Of a DNA stretch of 64,000 nt, positions 10,400 through 21,033 are shown in pieces. The notes under the pieces were generated by a model, which ran no database searches, was not told where the DNA came from, and saw only the letters and a list, made by a program, of their open reading frames with translations. How positions within the stretch are numbered: position 1 is the stretch's first letter; each line of letters begins with the position of its first letter. The position numbers were made by a program, and so were the translations under genes. Source of the stretch: Pomphorhynchus laevis (lineage: Eukaryota; Acanthocephala; Palaeacanthocephala; Echinorhynchida; Pomphorhynchidae); assembly GCA_012934845.2 (NCBI GenBank), contig WNNJ02003187.1:233125-297124 (forward strand), in the 5' to 3' direction.

Positions 10400-12458
10400 T
10401 GAATTTTTATAAATCAAATCAAATAAACCGAGTCTACGTACTTTTTACTATATAATTTTTTTACAAAAATATTCTTTTATAACAGAGGGGTCATAAGTTT
10501 TTCAATTACAACATCAACGCATAAGTGCAAAAGCAAAATGTAATCTAATTTCTAAAATCCCATCTGATTAATTTTCTTGTCTTTAAATAATTTTAGTTGT
10601 ATGAGTTCTAGTTCCGCCAGATGTCGAAAATACAATGGGACAAAAGTATCCTTTTAGTTAAAAACTTTAAATTAACATCAATAAAAGTTTCTTGGTTATT
10701 AATACATACATTCTGAATTATTAATATAATAATTAATATAATACATTAAATAATGAAATTTAACGAATTGCAACAATTTGTAACGGTATTGGTTTTCATT
10801 TATTTTTTCAAAAATAAATTTGAAAAAATGTAATAAAATAAAAAATATAAATCAACAAAATATTAAAAATAAATTTAAAATCTTACGATAACATGATCTC
10901 TGCTACATAAAGTTGAAAAATAGGAGAAAGCACCCAATTACATAACAGTCCATTTTATCGGTTCATCAGTTTTCTTGTCTCATTTTTTAATGACTTAATT
11001 ATTCATTCTTTAATCGTATTCAAATAGACTATTTCCTCCTGTTTTGATAATCATATACATGTATAAAAATATTTTTTTGTAACATTTACTTCTGATGAAT
11101 ATTTTTTGTAACATTTACTCCTTATAATAGCAGTAGGCTATTGAAAATTCGAGATTAAATAAATATTTTACTTCACTCTCTCCATTAATAAAAAAATATA
11201 GACCGAATACATTCTTAATTTAAAACATACTGAATTGTCAAAGTTGTGATCAGTTGTGATCTGATAACAGAAAGGGTACTTATTTTTACATTTTTGAGAG
11301 TAAATACAAAATAAGATTTTAACTATTGGATTAAGGATCCCTAATATTGTATGGCAATCTGCCTCCTTTCTGCATCTACGGTTATGGGTTAAGTGATTGT
11401 CTAACTAAACTACTAATGTGGGAATTTGTATATTTAGACGTAAAGCCTGACAACGGAGTTAATATTTGAGTCTTATGTCAAAGCAATGAAGCACACACAC
11501 ACTTTCCATTGCGGTATAAAAAGAATAAGTTATATTCAGTAAGCGAATTCTAAAAATGTTTTTATAAGATTGTCAATATTATCTTGAATCGACAATGCTC
11601 TATGGTAATGCTTAGGAAATATTATTTTCTCTTGCAACTGAGTGATTAGAGACAGTGATTAACAAGATGTTATCTGCAATAATAACGTATTTTTTCCATT
11701 TAATCCAGTACTTTGATGCATAATTTCAACGTATGGATTTACTCCATGTAAATGATGGGAAAGCAATCACTGTGATTTTATCTATTTTGAATAGAAAACT
11801 GCATTACAGACATTGTGATTATCAAAGCTAATTAAAACAGGCCGTTAACTGTTTATCCAACGTAATGAGGAGGTACGGCTCCATAAATCTCGTTTACTAG
11901 TAATTGATTGCAGTCCAAAAATGTATTCAAATGCACTGATGAGTGAAGTGAAAAAACTGGAACGTTACGAGTTTTTAATGTGTAAAACGTGACTAGTCAT
12001 TTATGTGATTCATGGCAAAATACTAAATGCCACTCTGCAAAAAAGCTGAAAAAACATGAAAAGAATTTTGGTGATAGAAAGATGCAATAAATCATGTTTC
12101 TTAGTTATGGGACATTCTAGTTATGCGAAATCATCGAGACAATAAGCATTGGTGAGCGAAGTGAAAAAACTGGAACGTTACGAGTTTTTATAATGTGTGA
12201 AACGTGACTAGTAATTTATGTGATGCATAGCAAAATACTGGATGTTACTAGACGTGCGCAAAAAAGATAAATATGAAATGATCTTAAATTTAAGATCCTT
12301 TATTTTTGACTAAAAGTTTGAATGGCGAAAGATAAATTATTTTTAGAGAAAGGAAATGCTAAAAATGCTTGTGTATTACATTTTATTAAATGCTTCTATT
12401 AAATGACTATTCTTTTTAAATAATGAACAATTTATTAAAAATAATCATATTAACTTAG
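10400..12458. other. AT-rich stretch without genes
   Basis: No supported coding region. Features seen: an outer PLE-like motif near 10425-10442, a short PLE-like patch near 10730-10900, a doubled TTTTTGTAACATTTAC at about 11075-11120, and a direct repeat pair at 11939-12030 and 12152-12243. The remainder shows nothing I recognise. Confidence 0.5.
11939..12243. repeat. Direct repeat pair of about 92 bp
   Basis: 11939-12030 and 12152-12243 share GTGAAAAAACTGGAACGTTA, then ACGTGACTAGT and GCAAAATACT, at about 90 percent identity. The two copies start 213 bp apart. It could be an old tandem duplication or two copies of a small unknown element. Confidence 0.7.
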
Positions 12459-13388
12459 GTTCCCGCAAATGGGCCTCAAATTGAAATTTACGATCCCAGA
12501 CTGGGCAATCAGAATAAGAATTAGAGGTCATCAGGAGGAACTAATGCTCCTCCTGATGCCCTTTCTGAACAATCAAATTCACCAAATGTACGTTTTCATA
12601 TTATATTTTACAAAAGTAACCTAATATTTGACAATAGAAGCGTCAATTAAATTTAACAATTTAAATTTTAATATCTAAATTTTAACAATTCTTATCTGCA
12701 ACTTTAAAGATGTTGTAAAAACATCTTTTCAATTTTTAATAATGTTTTGACTTTTAAGATGTTGCAATTTTAAAGATGTTTAAAAATAGACGACGAAACA
12801 AAAACAAGACAATTTATTAATAATAAATTCATTATTATTAATTTATTATCTTTAATTATAAATTAGTAGAATTTTATTATTAAAAGATATTAAAACTGCT
12901 AAATAGTATGCTTTGATTTCATTTATTGCCAGCTTTGAAAATAAAATGATTTCATTTATAAACCAATGGATATCAGAATAATAATTGAATAATTAAAATA
13001 TTGACATATTAATATGATAAATGTAATTACAATTACATTTGAAAAAATAAACGTTTATATGTACACTCAGCTCCAAATCAGATTTGTTAAATCAGTTAAA
13101 ATTTTGATCGTTTTTAATTATTTTTCATTTACTACTGATCGAAAACAAAAATTGAGAAACAAAAAAGTTTCTCAATGTGAAACAGTAGTTAACTCTGCCA
13201 TCCGAATAGTCGCAGAGATCGTTCTTTGTGCGCTAAAGCATAATCGCCTTCGTATGTCAGAAATGCAGTTTGCGTACGATTGTTTGCTTTTGATGGCAAT
13301 ATATCGTGCAGCTTTTCTTAATAAGAGATCCAATTCTCTCCCAATTCCAGCAGCAGTCGAAACAATGGCTGGTATGAAAATCCCAGCC
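12459..13388 (-). mobile_element. R-family element, 3' fragment
   Basis: A 72-aa stretch at 13172-13390 aligns with the last 70 residues of the full R protein (for example the RRLCFSAQRTISATIRMAE block against the C-terminal LRTRLGLLLAKMTSRCIRG). The conserved R 3' terminal motif lies at 12459-12475. About 700 bp of AT-rich DNA separates them and includes a small inverted pair of PLE ribozyme-like ends at 12511-12560. The fragment stops abruptly where the next R element ends. Confidence 0.65.
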
Positions 13389-13422
13389 ATTTCTGGGATT
13401 TGTCATTTCAAATCCCAGAAAT
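13389..13422. repeat. Perfect 14-bp-stem hairpin
   Basis: ATTTCTGGGATTTG at 13389-13402 pairs exactly with 13409-13422 around a 6-nt loop. It sits between the R fragment and the 3' end of the next R element. The adjoining GAAATGACAAA word also forms the hairpin at 20784-20811. Confidence 0.8.
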
Positions 13423-13451
13423 GACAAATTTTTTTTTAAATTACAATCTCT

Positions 13452-13472
13452 GGGTTACCCGCAAATGGGCCC
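13452..13472 (-). repeat. R-family 3' terminal hairpin motif
   Basis: On the + strand GGGTTACCCGCAAATGGGCC. It can pair CCC with GGG around GCAAAT, or GGG with CCC around TTA. Variants lie at 12459-12475, 31891-31910, 40741-40760, 52558-52577 and 53418-53437, always at the 3' end of an R copy. The likely role is recognition of the RNA 3' end by the RT (inference). Confidence 0.75.
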
Positions 13473-13500
13473 GTAAATAAAAATTCAGTTCAGTTTGGGT

Positions 13501-16500
13501 TCAAAATTCTGGACGTCCGATTGCAGATCGCGTTCCTCTGATGCATCGCGATGTCATTTTTGCAAGTAATAGGCCTAGACGCGTTCTAAGCTTTGTAAGC
13601 TCGTCGGGGTATCTGCTTGCTCGCTTATTTGCCAATTTAGATGCGATCCGTCTTAAAAGTTGTGTGGCATTGTCACCGCTTCCACCTGAGAATGAGAAGA
13701 CGGCGGGTACAAGAGACCCCCGCTCGAACTCTGTTATTCTTTCGAGATATTTACTGCGCTTTCGCTGTTGGTGGTACTTATAGCAGGACTCTGGTGTCTT
13801 GGAAGAGTTGGACTGAGCGAAAGCGTTAAACACGCAAATGTCGAAGAAAGTTCGCTCACTCCTATCACCAAACAACCCTGAGCATGCAATGTCGAGCCTA
13901 GCATCACGGTCTTTTGTCGTTGAGCCGTTTCTAAAGTCAAAGTTTGGCGGGACTGGTGTAAGCAGCGGCTCGACTTGTACGTTATACGATGTTTCTGTTA
14001 GCTGATAGGCAATAAAATCGCGCACGGCATCGTGTCGCATCGACGGAAGACCACCGAATGGGCATGAGAGAGCATGGGCAACTGTATTAATCTGCCTACA
14101 TTTACATTGAGTTGGTGCGGATTTAGGCGTAATTCCGTATCTAGAAGAAATAGAATCACAAAACTCGATGTTACTTAATCGAGTTGCTCGATCGAATGTA
14201 GGATATCCGGATAGCCATGACGAAGCCCCTGTTGTTGAAGCATACTCAATTGCGGTACACAGAATTCCACTCGCATTGCTCAAAATATCTTCTTGGTCTA
14301 GCTTTTCACTAGAGGCTTTTGCTGCCCGTAGATTTTTAATAATTGTCTCCTGCATAGAATTAAGTACCGAGCCAATATATCCTTGTATGCTTGGCTCACA
14401 CACTGAGGTCGATGATCGATATTCGTTGCTTGGTAACGTGGACGGATCTCTAATGCATAAACCGCTGTTGCGAAAACTCAACTGGCATGTGCGCCATAAG
14501 ATATCGTCTTGAGAAATATCAATGTCAAAAAGATGTGATATTGTAGACTTTAGTTTCAGTGTCAGAGGTGCGAACCACGCAGAGGGGCATTCACAGCATC
14601 GTTGAGTATGTGTCCATTTATGCTGAATAGACTTAATTAGGCACACGTATGCAACCTGAGTGTCTAACTCTCCTACTTTCTTCAACTGTGACACTAATGT
14701 GCAAAGGGAGGAAACTGATGATCGGATAAACGTCTCTATGTATTCGGCTGATCCGATTGGTACTCCAAGAACGGGTAAGCCATCCTCAACGATGGAGACT
14801 CCAGCGTTATCAAGTAACGATTGGAAAGTCGAGATGTCGTTCCCGTTGGAATATACCTTGCATTTTCCCGGATTCAAGTGTACGCCATATGAGGGGCCGA
14901 AGGATTGAAGCAACTTAAATGCTTCAATGACATCTTGTGGGGAACCTATGAGGTTGCCGTCGTCTGCGTACCATAACTGTTTTATGTTTGGGCAAGTTCT
15001 TTTGATACGGAGTAGTAACGGAAGTGTTGCAGAGGCAAACGCTGCCATCGAAAAGACGTCGCCCTGTGTAAATCCTTCAGCAGATAGTAAGAATTCACTG
15101 TCAATTGTTAGCAGTGTCGGCTTTCTGTATAGGTTAGAAAGGACTGTGTTCAATGCTGGACAGATATTTGGCATGTTTGAGAGAGCGGTCATTCTATTCA
15201 CTCTGTTGAATGCGTTGTCAGCATCTATTGTGAGTAGCACGAATGTAGGATTTCTCTTCAACGAGTCACGAATACCGTGAATAACACATTCGGTGCCAGC
15301 ACGCTGCGAGGCGCAGAATTGGACGTTCCCGCATATTGTTTGCAGTTGGGGTGATATTATTTTCAATATTGATTTAGATATAATGCGTCTGGAAACATCT
15401 CCTATTCCTATAGGACGTACGCCAGGATTTTTGCTAAGAGGAATAAGGCGACTAGCGGTGAAGGCTGTCATCGACTCCTGTGAGATTGGATTTAATGCTA
15501 ATTGTCGAGCGAAAGATGCAAGTGATTCAGCTAGACGTTTCGATTCTGCCCCAAAGTCAACCAACATTCGATGCCATGCTCTTGCATCTAATCCGGACGG
15601 GCCCGCTCCTCCCTTTACTTTCTTAGAGTTGGCAACGATCAGTTCAAAGTCAATAGAATCAAATGCAACTGGGTGAAACTCAGGAATGTCATCGATAGGC
15701 CTGCGCAGAATGGCGTCATCAGATTTTGCTGAAGCCATCGGATGCTTATCAATAAGAATTTGTCTCACTGTTTGGCCGTCTATTATTTCGTCTATTCGAA
15801 GAGGATGCCCTCTACCATCATTTGATTCAAGTAATTTGACAGCAGCTGTCATCTTCCCACCAAGAACAAGCTTCTGAACAGTTTTCAGAATATCATTATT
15901 TAGAGGATCATATAGCTTGTGGGAAGACTGAGCCTGGAGAAAATGAGCTTCGTTGAGCAGCGTTTGCATATCTCCGATTGTCCAACAATCAAGTCTGCGA
16001 TCGAGAATTTGTTTTAGTTGCTTAGGGTTCGATTTAGCAGGGCGCTGGAGGATTAACTGACTGATGACAACCGCGAGTGAAAGCGAGCAATCGTTTGTGG
16101 ATGCTAATTCATATATCCGTGCAAGCTCTGAGATAAATCGCTTAGATCCGATGCATCTTGGTAGTCTAAACAGGTTTGGTTTCCATAGAATAACTTCATG
16201 CAATATCGACTCCACCGAGAGAGTATCTGATGAAGATTGGAGTTGCGAGATGGTTGCAGTTATAGGCTCAAATTCTGTCTGAAGAATGTTCTGCGGACTT
16301 TTTGTTTCAACGTTTTGAGTTTCAGATGTAGCACGTAAGTGCGATGTAAGTTGGGCATTGGTAGACGCGTGTTTGGACAGCACCGGGTTTTTCCTGGAGC
16401 AGTTAGGAGCAGAGCACGTTGTGTAAGGTTTCGAATTGCGCGCACATTTACAGCGAATACATTTGGCTGCACTCGTGTTGCAGTTGCAGCATTTTGATAG

Positions 16501-16524
16501 CGAAGAAGGTATTCCTCTAGGCAT
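13501..16524 (-). CDS. R-family polyprotein: RT with probable RLE-type endonuclease (1007 aa)
   Basis: The N-terminus holds a Cys cluster (C12, C13, C15, C22, C25, C27, C37, C42), probably a nucleic-acid-binding zinc module. A helical linker follows (residues 60-290). RT: GGAGPSGLDARAW near 305, GIGDVSRRIISKSI near 372, the motif A block TIDADNAFNRVNR near 430, GFTQGDVFSMAAF near 490 and the catalytic LWYADDGNLIGS near 522. After the RT comes a C-x-C-x7-H-x3-C knuckle (CKCRQINTVAHALSC), then a region with ARLDIACSGLF and FFDICVFNAFAQSN that could be a PD-(D/E)XK nuclease, as in R2-like LINEs. RT proteins with this same layout are common in cnidarian and mollusc genomes. The exact clade and the nuclease fold are my inference. 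Confidence 0.8.
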   Translation of the reverse strand: MPRGIPSSLSKCCNCNTSAAKCIRCKCARNSKPYTTCSAPNCSRKNPVLSKHASTNAQLTSHLRATSETQNVETKSPQNILQTEFEPITATISQLQSSSDTLSVESILHEVILWKPNLFRLPRCIGSKRFISELARIYELASTNDCSLSLAVVISQLILQRPAKSNPKQLKQILDRRLDCWTIGDMQTLLNEAHFLQAQSSHKLYDPLNNDILKTVQKLVLGGKMTAAVKLLESNDGRGHPLRIDEIIDGQTVRQILIDKHPMASAKSDDAILRRPIDDIPEFHPVAFDSIDFELIVANSKKVKGGAGPSGLDARAWHRMLVDFGAESKRLAESLASFARQLALNPISQESMTAFTASRLIPLSKNPGVRPIGIGDVSRRIISKSILKIISPQLQTICGNVQFCASQRAGTECVIHGIRDSLKRNPTFVLLTIDADNAFNRVNRMTALSNMPNICPALNTVLSNLYRKPTLLTIDSEFLLSAEGFTQGDVFSMAAFASATLPLLLRIKRTCPNIKQLWYADDGNLIGSPQDVIEAFKLLQSFGPSYGVHLNPGKCKVYSNGNDISTFQSLLDNAGVSIVEDGLPVLGVPIGSAEYIETFIRSSVSSLCTLVSQLKKVGELDTQVAYVCLIKSIQHKWTHTQRCCECPSAWFAPLTLKLKSTISHLFDIDISQDDILWRTCQLSFRNSGLCIRDPSTLPSNEYRSSTSVCEPSIQGYIGSVLNSMQETIIKNLRAAKASSEKLDQEDILSNASGILCTAIEYASTTGASSWLSGYPTFDRATRLSNIEFCDSISSRYGITPKSAPTQCKCRQINTVAHALSCPFGGLPSMRHDAVRDFIAYQLTETSYNVQVEPLLTPVPPNFDFRNGSTTKDRDARLDIACSGLFGDRSERTFFDICVFNAFAQSNSSKTPESCYKYHQQRKRSKYLERITEFERGSLVPAVFSFSGGSGDNATQLLRRIASKLANKRASRYPDELTKLRTRLGLLLAKMTSRCIRGTRSAIGRPEF

Positions 16525-16588
16525 GTAGCGTCGATTTCAGAGCGTTGATTGTAAGTAGTTTATTAGGCAGTGTAATTTGTGTAATTTT

Positions 16589-16599
16589 TGTATGTTTAT
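16589..16599. repeat. Left target-site duplication of the A element
   Basis: TGTATGTTTAT, repeated exactly at 20750-20760 on the other side of the A element. The pair fixes the insertion limits. Confidence 0.75.
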
Positions 16600-16745
16600 T
16601 CAACTATTATTAATAACATCTTAATAATAATAAGATTTTCTTACTAGTACAAAAAACAGTGATAAATAATGTGATTAAAAAAGTAAGTCGAAAAAAGGAA
16701 AAACAAGAATCTCTATCTTTTCTTATTCCAGTCTTCTTACTGATA

Positions 16746-19204
16746 TTACAGCCTCAAATCCAGAGGGATCTGAGCCCACCAACCTATCCAACACGCCGCC
16801 TTCCGACTGAACCAACCGGGGTCTTTCACTTCCCGAAGAGTCCAGTCGGTGCGGACTATGCTGGGTAACCGCGAGACGAGGAGCTTAAGAAACCTTAGTC
16901 TTTGCTCTGGGGGACGTCCTCTTGAAAAGAAGACTAATCCCGAGATAGCCCAAGTGCCCCAAAGGCGCACTTGGGTTTTCCCATTCAACGACAGATGCTG
17001 AGCCCGTTTCAGGGCCCACCTAGCTTTCTTCAGGATACGTTTGAGTCTATCCAGGTCAGCTTTCCCTGACCAGTTCACCGTAACGGTGAACCCCAGGTAT
17101 TTTACTCGACTTGTAAAGGTGGGCAGTGGTTCTGAGGCAAAAATGGAGGAGAGCGCAGAGAGTGCTAATCTCTTAAGTTTTTGCTTCGTCGCAGGTGATC
17201 CATGAAAGACAACCACCTGCGATTTGGCGGAGTTTAAAATAAGGTTAGATATGGGTAACTGATCTTTTAATCTTAAAAAGAAACGGCTGATGTCAGAGAC
17301 TACGTTTTTACACCTGTGTCCAGTGAACAGGGCTGTGGTGTCATCAGCGTACACCACAAGACGTTGTTCGCGTTTAAATATTTTGAATAGATTAATAGAG
17401 GCAGCAAGATATAAGATAGGAGAAAGTGGGGATCCTTGAGGTACACCAGTAATAGGGTAGAACTGACGTGCATCAGGGTCGTCTTCATAGTAAAATCGCT
17501 TGGTATACAGCAGGATCTCCACCCTGTTCACAATTCTCGCAGGCAACCCGAGGGACCTGAGAGAAGAGATCACAAAAGGAATGGAGATGCGGTCAAATGC
17601 AGCAGAAAAGTCAAGGAAAACAGCCACAACTAGACGATGGCTATTATCCCGACAAAACTGCTCCACCTCACCAACTGCTGAATGGACCGAGCGACCTTTG
17701 ACGAACCCATGAAAGCTTGGAGGGATCAAATTACGCCTACTTAAATGGTCGCGGATTTTACGCGCAAGGGCTTTTCGTAAATCGATATGAGGGCATTTTG
17801 AATTTAAATGGGTCGCAGATCTTTAGGGCATGAGCAGGATTTTTTCTTAGGAAGAAAAACTCGCTTACTATTATTGATGCCTGCTACATCGGATGGGGAT
17901 GCTAAAAGCATTGAGACGGCCACCTCTCTTCTCTGATCAGCTGTCAAAAGCTGACAAACACGAGAAGAAAGTGGAGCGAAGGATTTGGAGGTGCCCGGGA
18001 GTGGACCCCAGGAGTTAAGAATATCCGTAACAGATATATCCCTACTCCTGAAGTTACACCAAGGCGGGATTGGTTGAGGTGATTGAGTGGCTCCATAGTT
18101 GTGTAGGGCTAGTGACTCCTCCAAAACTTTTTCAAGGCCTACATTCCCTATCCAACTCAATGCTCTATCCTTCCAGCAAACAAACTTCTCCTTCTTGAAA
18201 ATCTTCCAAAAGGAAGACTGAGAAGGATTAAGACGAGCGATACTCGTCCTATCCCTACTCAGCTGGAACCTGTATCTAGTGCTCCAGTATTCATTCGAGA
18301 GGGCCTGTTTGGCGGAAGCAGAGAGATTGGGGAGGTTCAGTAATTTTGCTAGGACCTTGAGTTTCGTCGGAGTGGGATTGTATATACGACCTTTATAGGT
18401 AGTCGATAGAATCGCTGTAGCTTGCGAAGAGAGGTAGGTATTGAATTCGGTTAAACTCTCATTTCCTATTCTGAGGAAGAGTCGGATTGCCGCCTGAAAG
18501 AAGGCCACTCTGATCGGATCAAAGTGAAACCTCCTTCTCAGCAACGTATCCTCCTCTATCCTCCAACGAATGAGGTCATGAGAGGTGGACAATTGCTGGC
18601 GCGACTCCTCCATGCAGAGGGGTTTTAACAGCCACCTCGAGTGAAGCAGTAAAATGTCGAGGATTGAATTTGTTGATGTGCAATGAAAGGTAGGGGATGG
18701 TGGTTTGTGAATAAGATAACCATTCCTAGCTCTGCGAAGTGCTGCATTGATCCAACGACCAGTTCTGTCGTTAAAATCCCCAAGTATCATGTCATAACCG
18801 CTGTCAATAATACTATCCAGGAGTTCACGGTTCTTGTGAATTTCCCCTGGACGGATGTAGACATTGGCTAGACTGAGGCGTTTACCGTTCTTACTAAGTG
18901 AAACTACTAAACAAGACATGGCTGGACAAGTAAAGTTTAATAGGAGGGAGGATCTTAATGAGGATTTAACTAAGGTCAAGAGTCCTTGAGACGAAGAGGA
19001 GTGAGGTGGGGTTATATACGGAGTATAGTGGGAACATATATGCTTTGGGATAAATCGAGTAAGGTCCTGGGGGAGACGGATAGACCGCGTCTCCTGAAGG
19101 ACTATAACATCTGCGTCTCTACCAGATAGAAGTCTAAGGGCAGAAGCACCTCCCGAATTCCACTGAATGATATTCAGTGAAAAAGGCTCGGGTTTACTCA
19201 CCAT
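16746..19204 (-). pseudogene. A-family ORF2 (APE endonuclease-RT), one frame break
   Basis: The N-terminal 466 aa (19204-17804) carry the endonuclease: NIIQWNSGGASALRLL, VLQETRS, GDFNDRTGRW and STSHDLIRW. The RT lies in 17729-16746 (327 aa): FLDFSAAFDRIS, GVPQGSPLSPILY and VVYADDTTALF. One frame change near 17780-17800 separates the two parts. It ends like the other A copies with WFSRKAACWIGW. Confidence 0.85.
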
Positions 19205-19236
19205 TGTGTTAGATAAGATGGACGGGGGAAGCTATC

Positions 19237-20393
19237 CTAGACAGAGCTAGGTGCTGGAAGGTTGCCCTTCCCACCACTAGCTCCATCCAGGGTCGCATCC
19301 CCTAGAGCAATATCTTCATTTCCCAAGGCCAAATTCAGGAGCTTTCCAATTTTTATTGGGGGGACGGTCCGGGCGGACGCGCCCCTTTTCTTTGATTTAG
19401 GAATAGCAACTTCGGACGGTACTGGCGGCGCCGAAAGCAGGGCCCCTAGAAGGGGGGCCAGCATTTGTGCTAAAATCGTCTTTTTTGTGTTATCCAATAA
19501 GTATAGTAAATCTTTGTTGGAAACTGAATCGGAGGAACTATCGGTCGTGACTTTGGCATAGCTTTTGTTAGGGGAAGAAGCAACTGGCATATACTTATTT
19601 CGATATTCTTTAAAGGATCGGCAACGGTGGGACCACGCCGGGTGATCTCCGCCACAGTTACAACAGACCGGATTGGCATCGCATCTGTCACCACTCGACA
19701 AGGAGGGGCATAGAGCGTTCGTGCAGACGCCGCATATTTTTAATTCTTTACAAGTGGAGGCCCAATGCCCCCACCTATGACAATGATTACAATGAGGAAA
19801 CGTCAAGTTGTTTGTTTCTATGATTGAGAACTTTAAATTATATCCTATAAAGGGATTAACTGAATTTGTGCACAAGGTGTGTGCGTTATCAACATCGCAG
19901 GTGACGAACGCCACTGGGAGAGCGTCCCCGGATTTGGAATTTAAAGTCAGAATTGAGCCGAGTTTATATTGTTTTTTGAGAATCTCAGTGTCTTTAGCAT
20001 CCAAAAACTGAGGAAAATTAGTGACTTTTAATGTAGCCTGGATAGGCTTTAGCTCTAATGTTCCCAATTGGGACAGATGTTTATCGAAGTAAGATTTATA
20101 AGCTACCATCAGATCGTGGGTAGCGAACGAAATTCTTAATGAATTTGATATTATCTTGATATTATTGAAGACTACCCTGTTTGGGTAGTCTTGTACAAAC
20201 TTTCGTAGAAAAACATTGAATAACAAATGCCTTTCGGTGGGCTTGGTGGCCATAATAATCGCCAAATTGTTTTGTTTTCGTAACGGGGGAGTTCCCCCGA
20301 GTCAGAATTTATGTTAACTGAAACATCACTTACCTGAAAGTCTTGTAACGTCGATTTAAAGTTAAAAAATACCTTCTTTCCATCTGAATTCAT
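19237..20393 (-). pseudogene. A-family ORF1 with CCHC knuckles, near-complete
   Basis: 342 aa are open from 20265. The family start is upstream at 20393 (MNSDGKK) in another frame, so there is a frame change near 20290. Knuckle region: CNHCHRWGHWASTC, CGVCTNALC, then CCNCGGDHPAWSHRC, that is three CCHC-like modules as in I, R1 and Jockey ORF1 proteins. The C-terminal tail is acidic and Gly-rich. It should bind element RNA. Confidence 0.8.
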
Positions 20394-20423
20394 TGAAGTA
20401 TCAGTGTTTTTTGGAATATTCGT

Positions 20424-20749
20424 AAAATCTGATGTTGTGAGTCAATACGTAGTTAAGAGTATAGATTGAGTGTTTCCGCTTAAGTGATTACTCTAGTAAG
20501 CTGATTAATAGTGAAAGCTCGAACATATTGTATTTACTTTAGATCTCAAACTTTTTTAAGGTGCGGTCAAAGAAGAAAAATATGCCAATGCTTATAGAAG
20601 AATGGCAAGCGAAAAATCGTAAAATCTGATATGTTGTGAGTCAATGCGTAGTTAATAGTATAGCTTGAGTGTTTCCGCTTAAGTGATTACTCTAATAAGC
20701 TGATTAATAGTGAAAGCTCGAATATATTGTATTTACTTTAGATCTCAAA
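20424..20749 (-). repeat. Two 5' monomers of the A element
   Basis: About 125 bp are repeated at 20424-20549 and 20622-20749 (198-bp spacing) with over 90 percent identity. Shared words include GAGTGTTTCCGCTTAAGTGA and AATAGTGAAAGCTCGAA. They lie directly upstream of ORF1 and end at the target duplication. This resembles the promoter monomers of mouse L1; promoter function is inferred. Confidence 0.8.
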
Positions 20750-20783
20750 TGTATGTTTATAAGAAACCAAAATTTTTTTAGGT

Positions 20784-20811
20784 GAAATGACAAAATTCTT
20801 TTTGTCATTTC
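20784..20811. repeat. Perfect 12-bp-stem hairpin
   Basis: GAAATGACAAAA at 20784-20795 pairs with TTTTGTCATTTC at 20800-20811. It lies between the A element insertion and the first coding piece of the split R element. It shares GAAATGACAAA with the hairpin area at 13415-13428, so both may come from R termini. Confidence 0.7.
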
Positions 20812-20826
20812 TATTAAATGACGATA

Positions 20827-20915
20827 GACGACATTTATTATGAAGTAATTCATTGGCGACCACGTCTCTTAAACCTCCCGTTGTGTAACAGCTCAAAAGA
20901 AGTAATTTCAGTAAT
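20827..20915 (+). pseudogene. R protein piece 1 (N-terminal linker)
   Basis: A reading of about 28 residues, YYEVIHWRPRLLNLPLC then NSSKEVISV, aligns with LHEVILWKPNLFRLPRC and GSKRFISEL of the full R protein. It stops at the A insertion. The first residues of the next piece repeat ISVI, because of the target duplication. Confidence 0.75.
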
Positions 20916-21033
20916 AATATTAGATTTTCTTACTCACACAAAAGGATAAATAAATAAATATTAACAACTGAAAAATAGTCTAAGACAAATAGTTCCGAAG
21001 CAGATCTTCATAATCATTGTCTAGTCTTCACCA

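Larger units (their letters stand above)
13452..16599 (-). mobile_element. R-family retroelement, full-length and apparently intact
   Basis: One uninterrupted ORF (13501-16524), a short 5' leader up to the LINE insertion at 16600, and a 3' end marked by the family hairpin motif at 13452-13472. The domain order (N-terminal Cys cluster, RT, CCHC, RLE-like C-terminus) is that of early-branching non-LTR retrotransposons. It is the reference copy for the five broken R copies in the window. Confidence 0.75.
16600..20749 (-). mobile_element. A-family LINE, full-length but broken
   Basis: Complete from 5' monomers (20424-20749) to the 3' end with a (TAA)n-type tail (about 16600-16633), flanked by an 11-bp perfect duplication. 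It entered the 5' leader of the R element at 13.45-16.6 kb. ORF1 and ORF2 each have a frame break, so it is unlikely to be autonomous. Protein identity to the copy at 20.9-24.8 kb is high in ORF2 but low in ORF1, which suggests a subfamily with a different ORF1. Confidence 0.85.

Noticed and set aside
13541-16282. Many + strand open frames opposite the R protein
   Set aside because: Shadows of the 1007-aa minus-strand ORF; no domain of their own.
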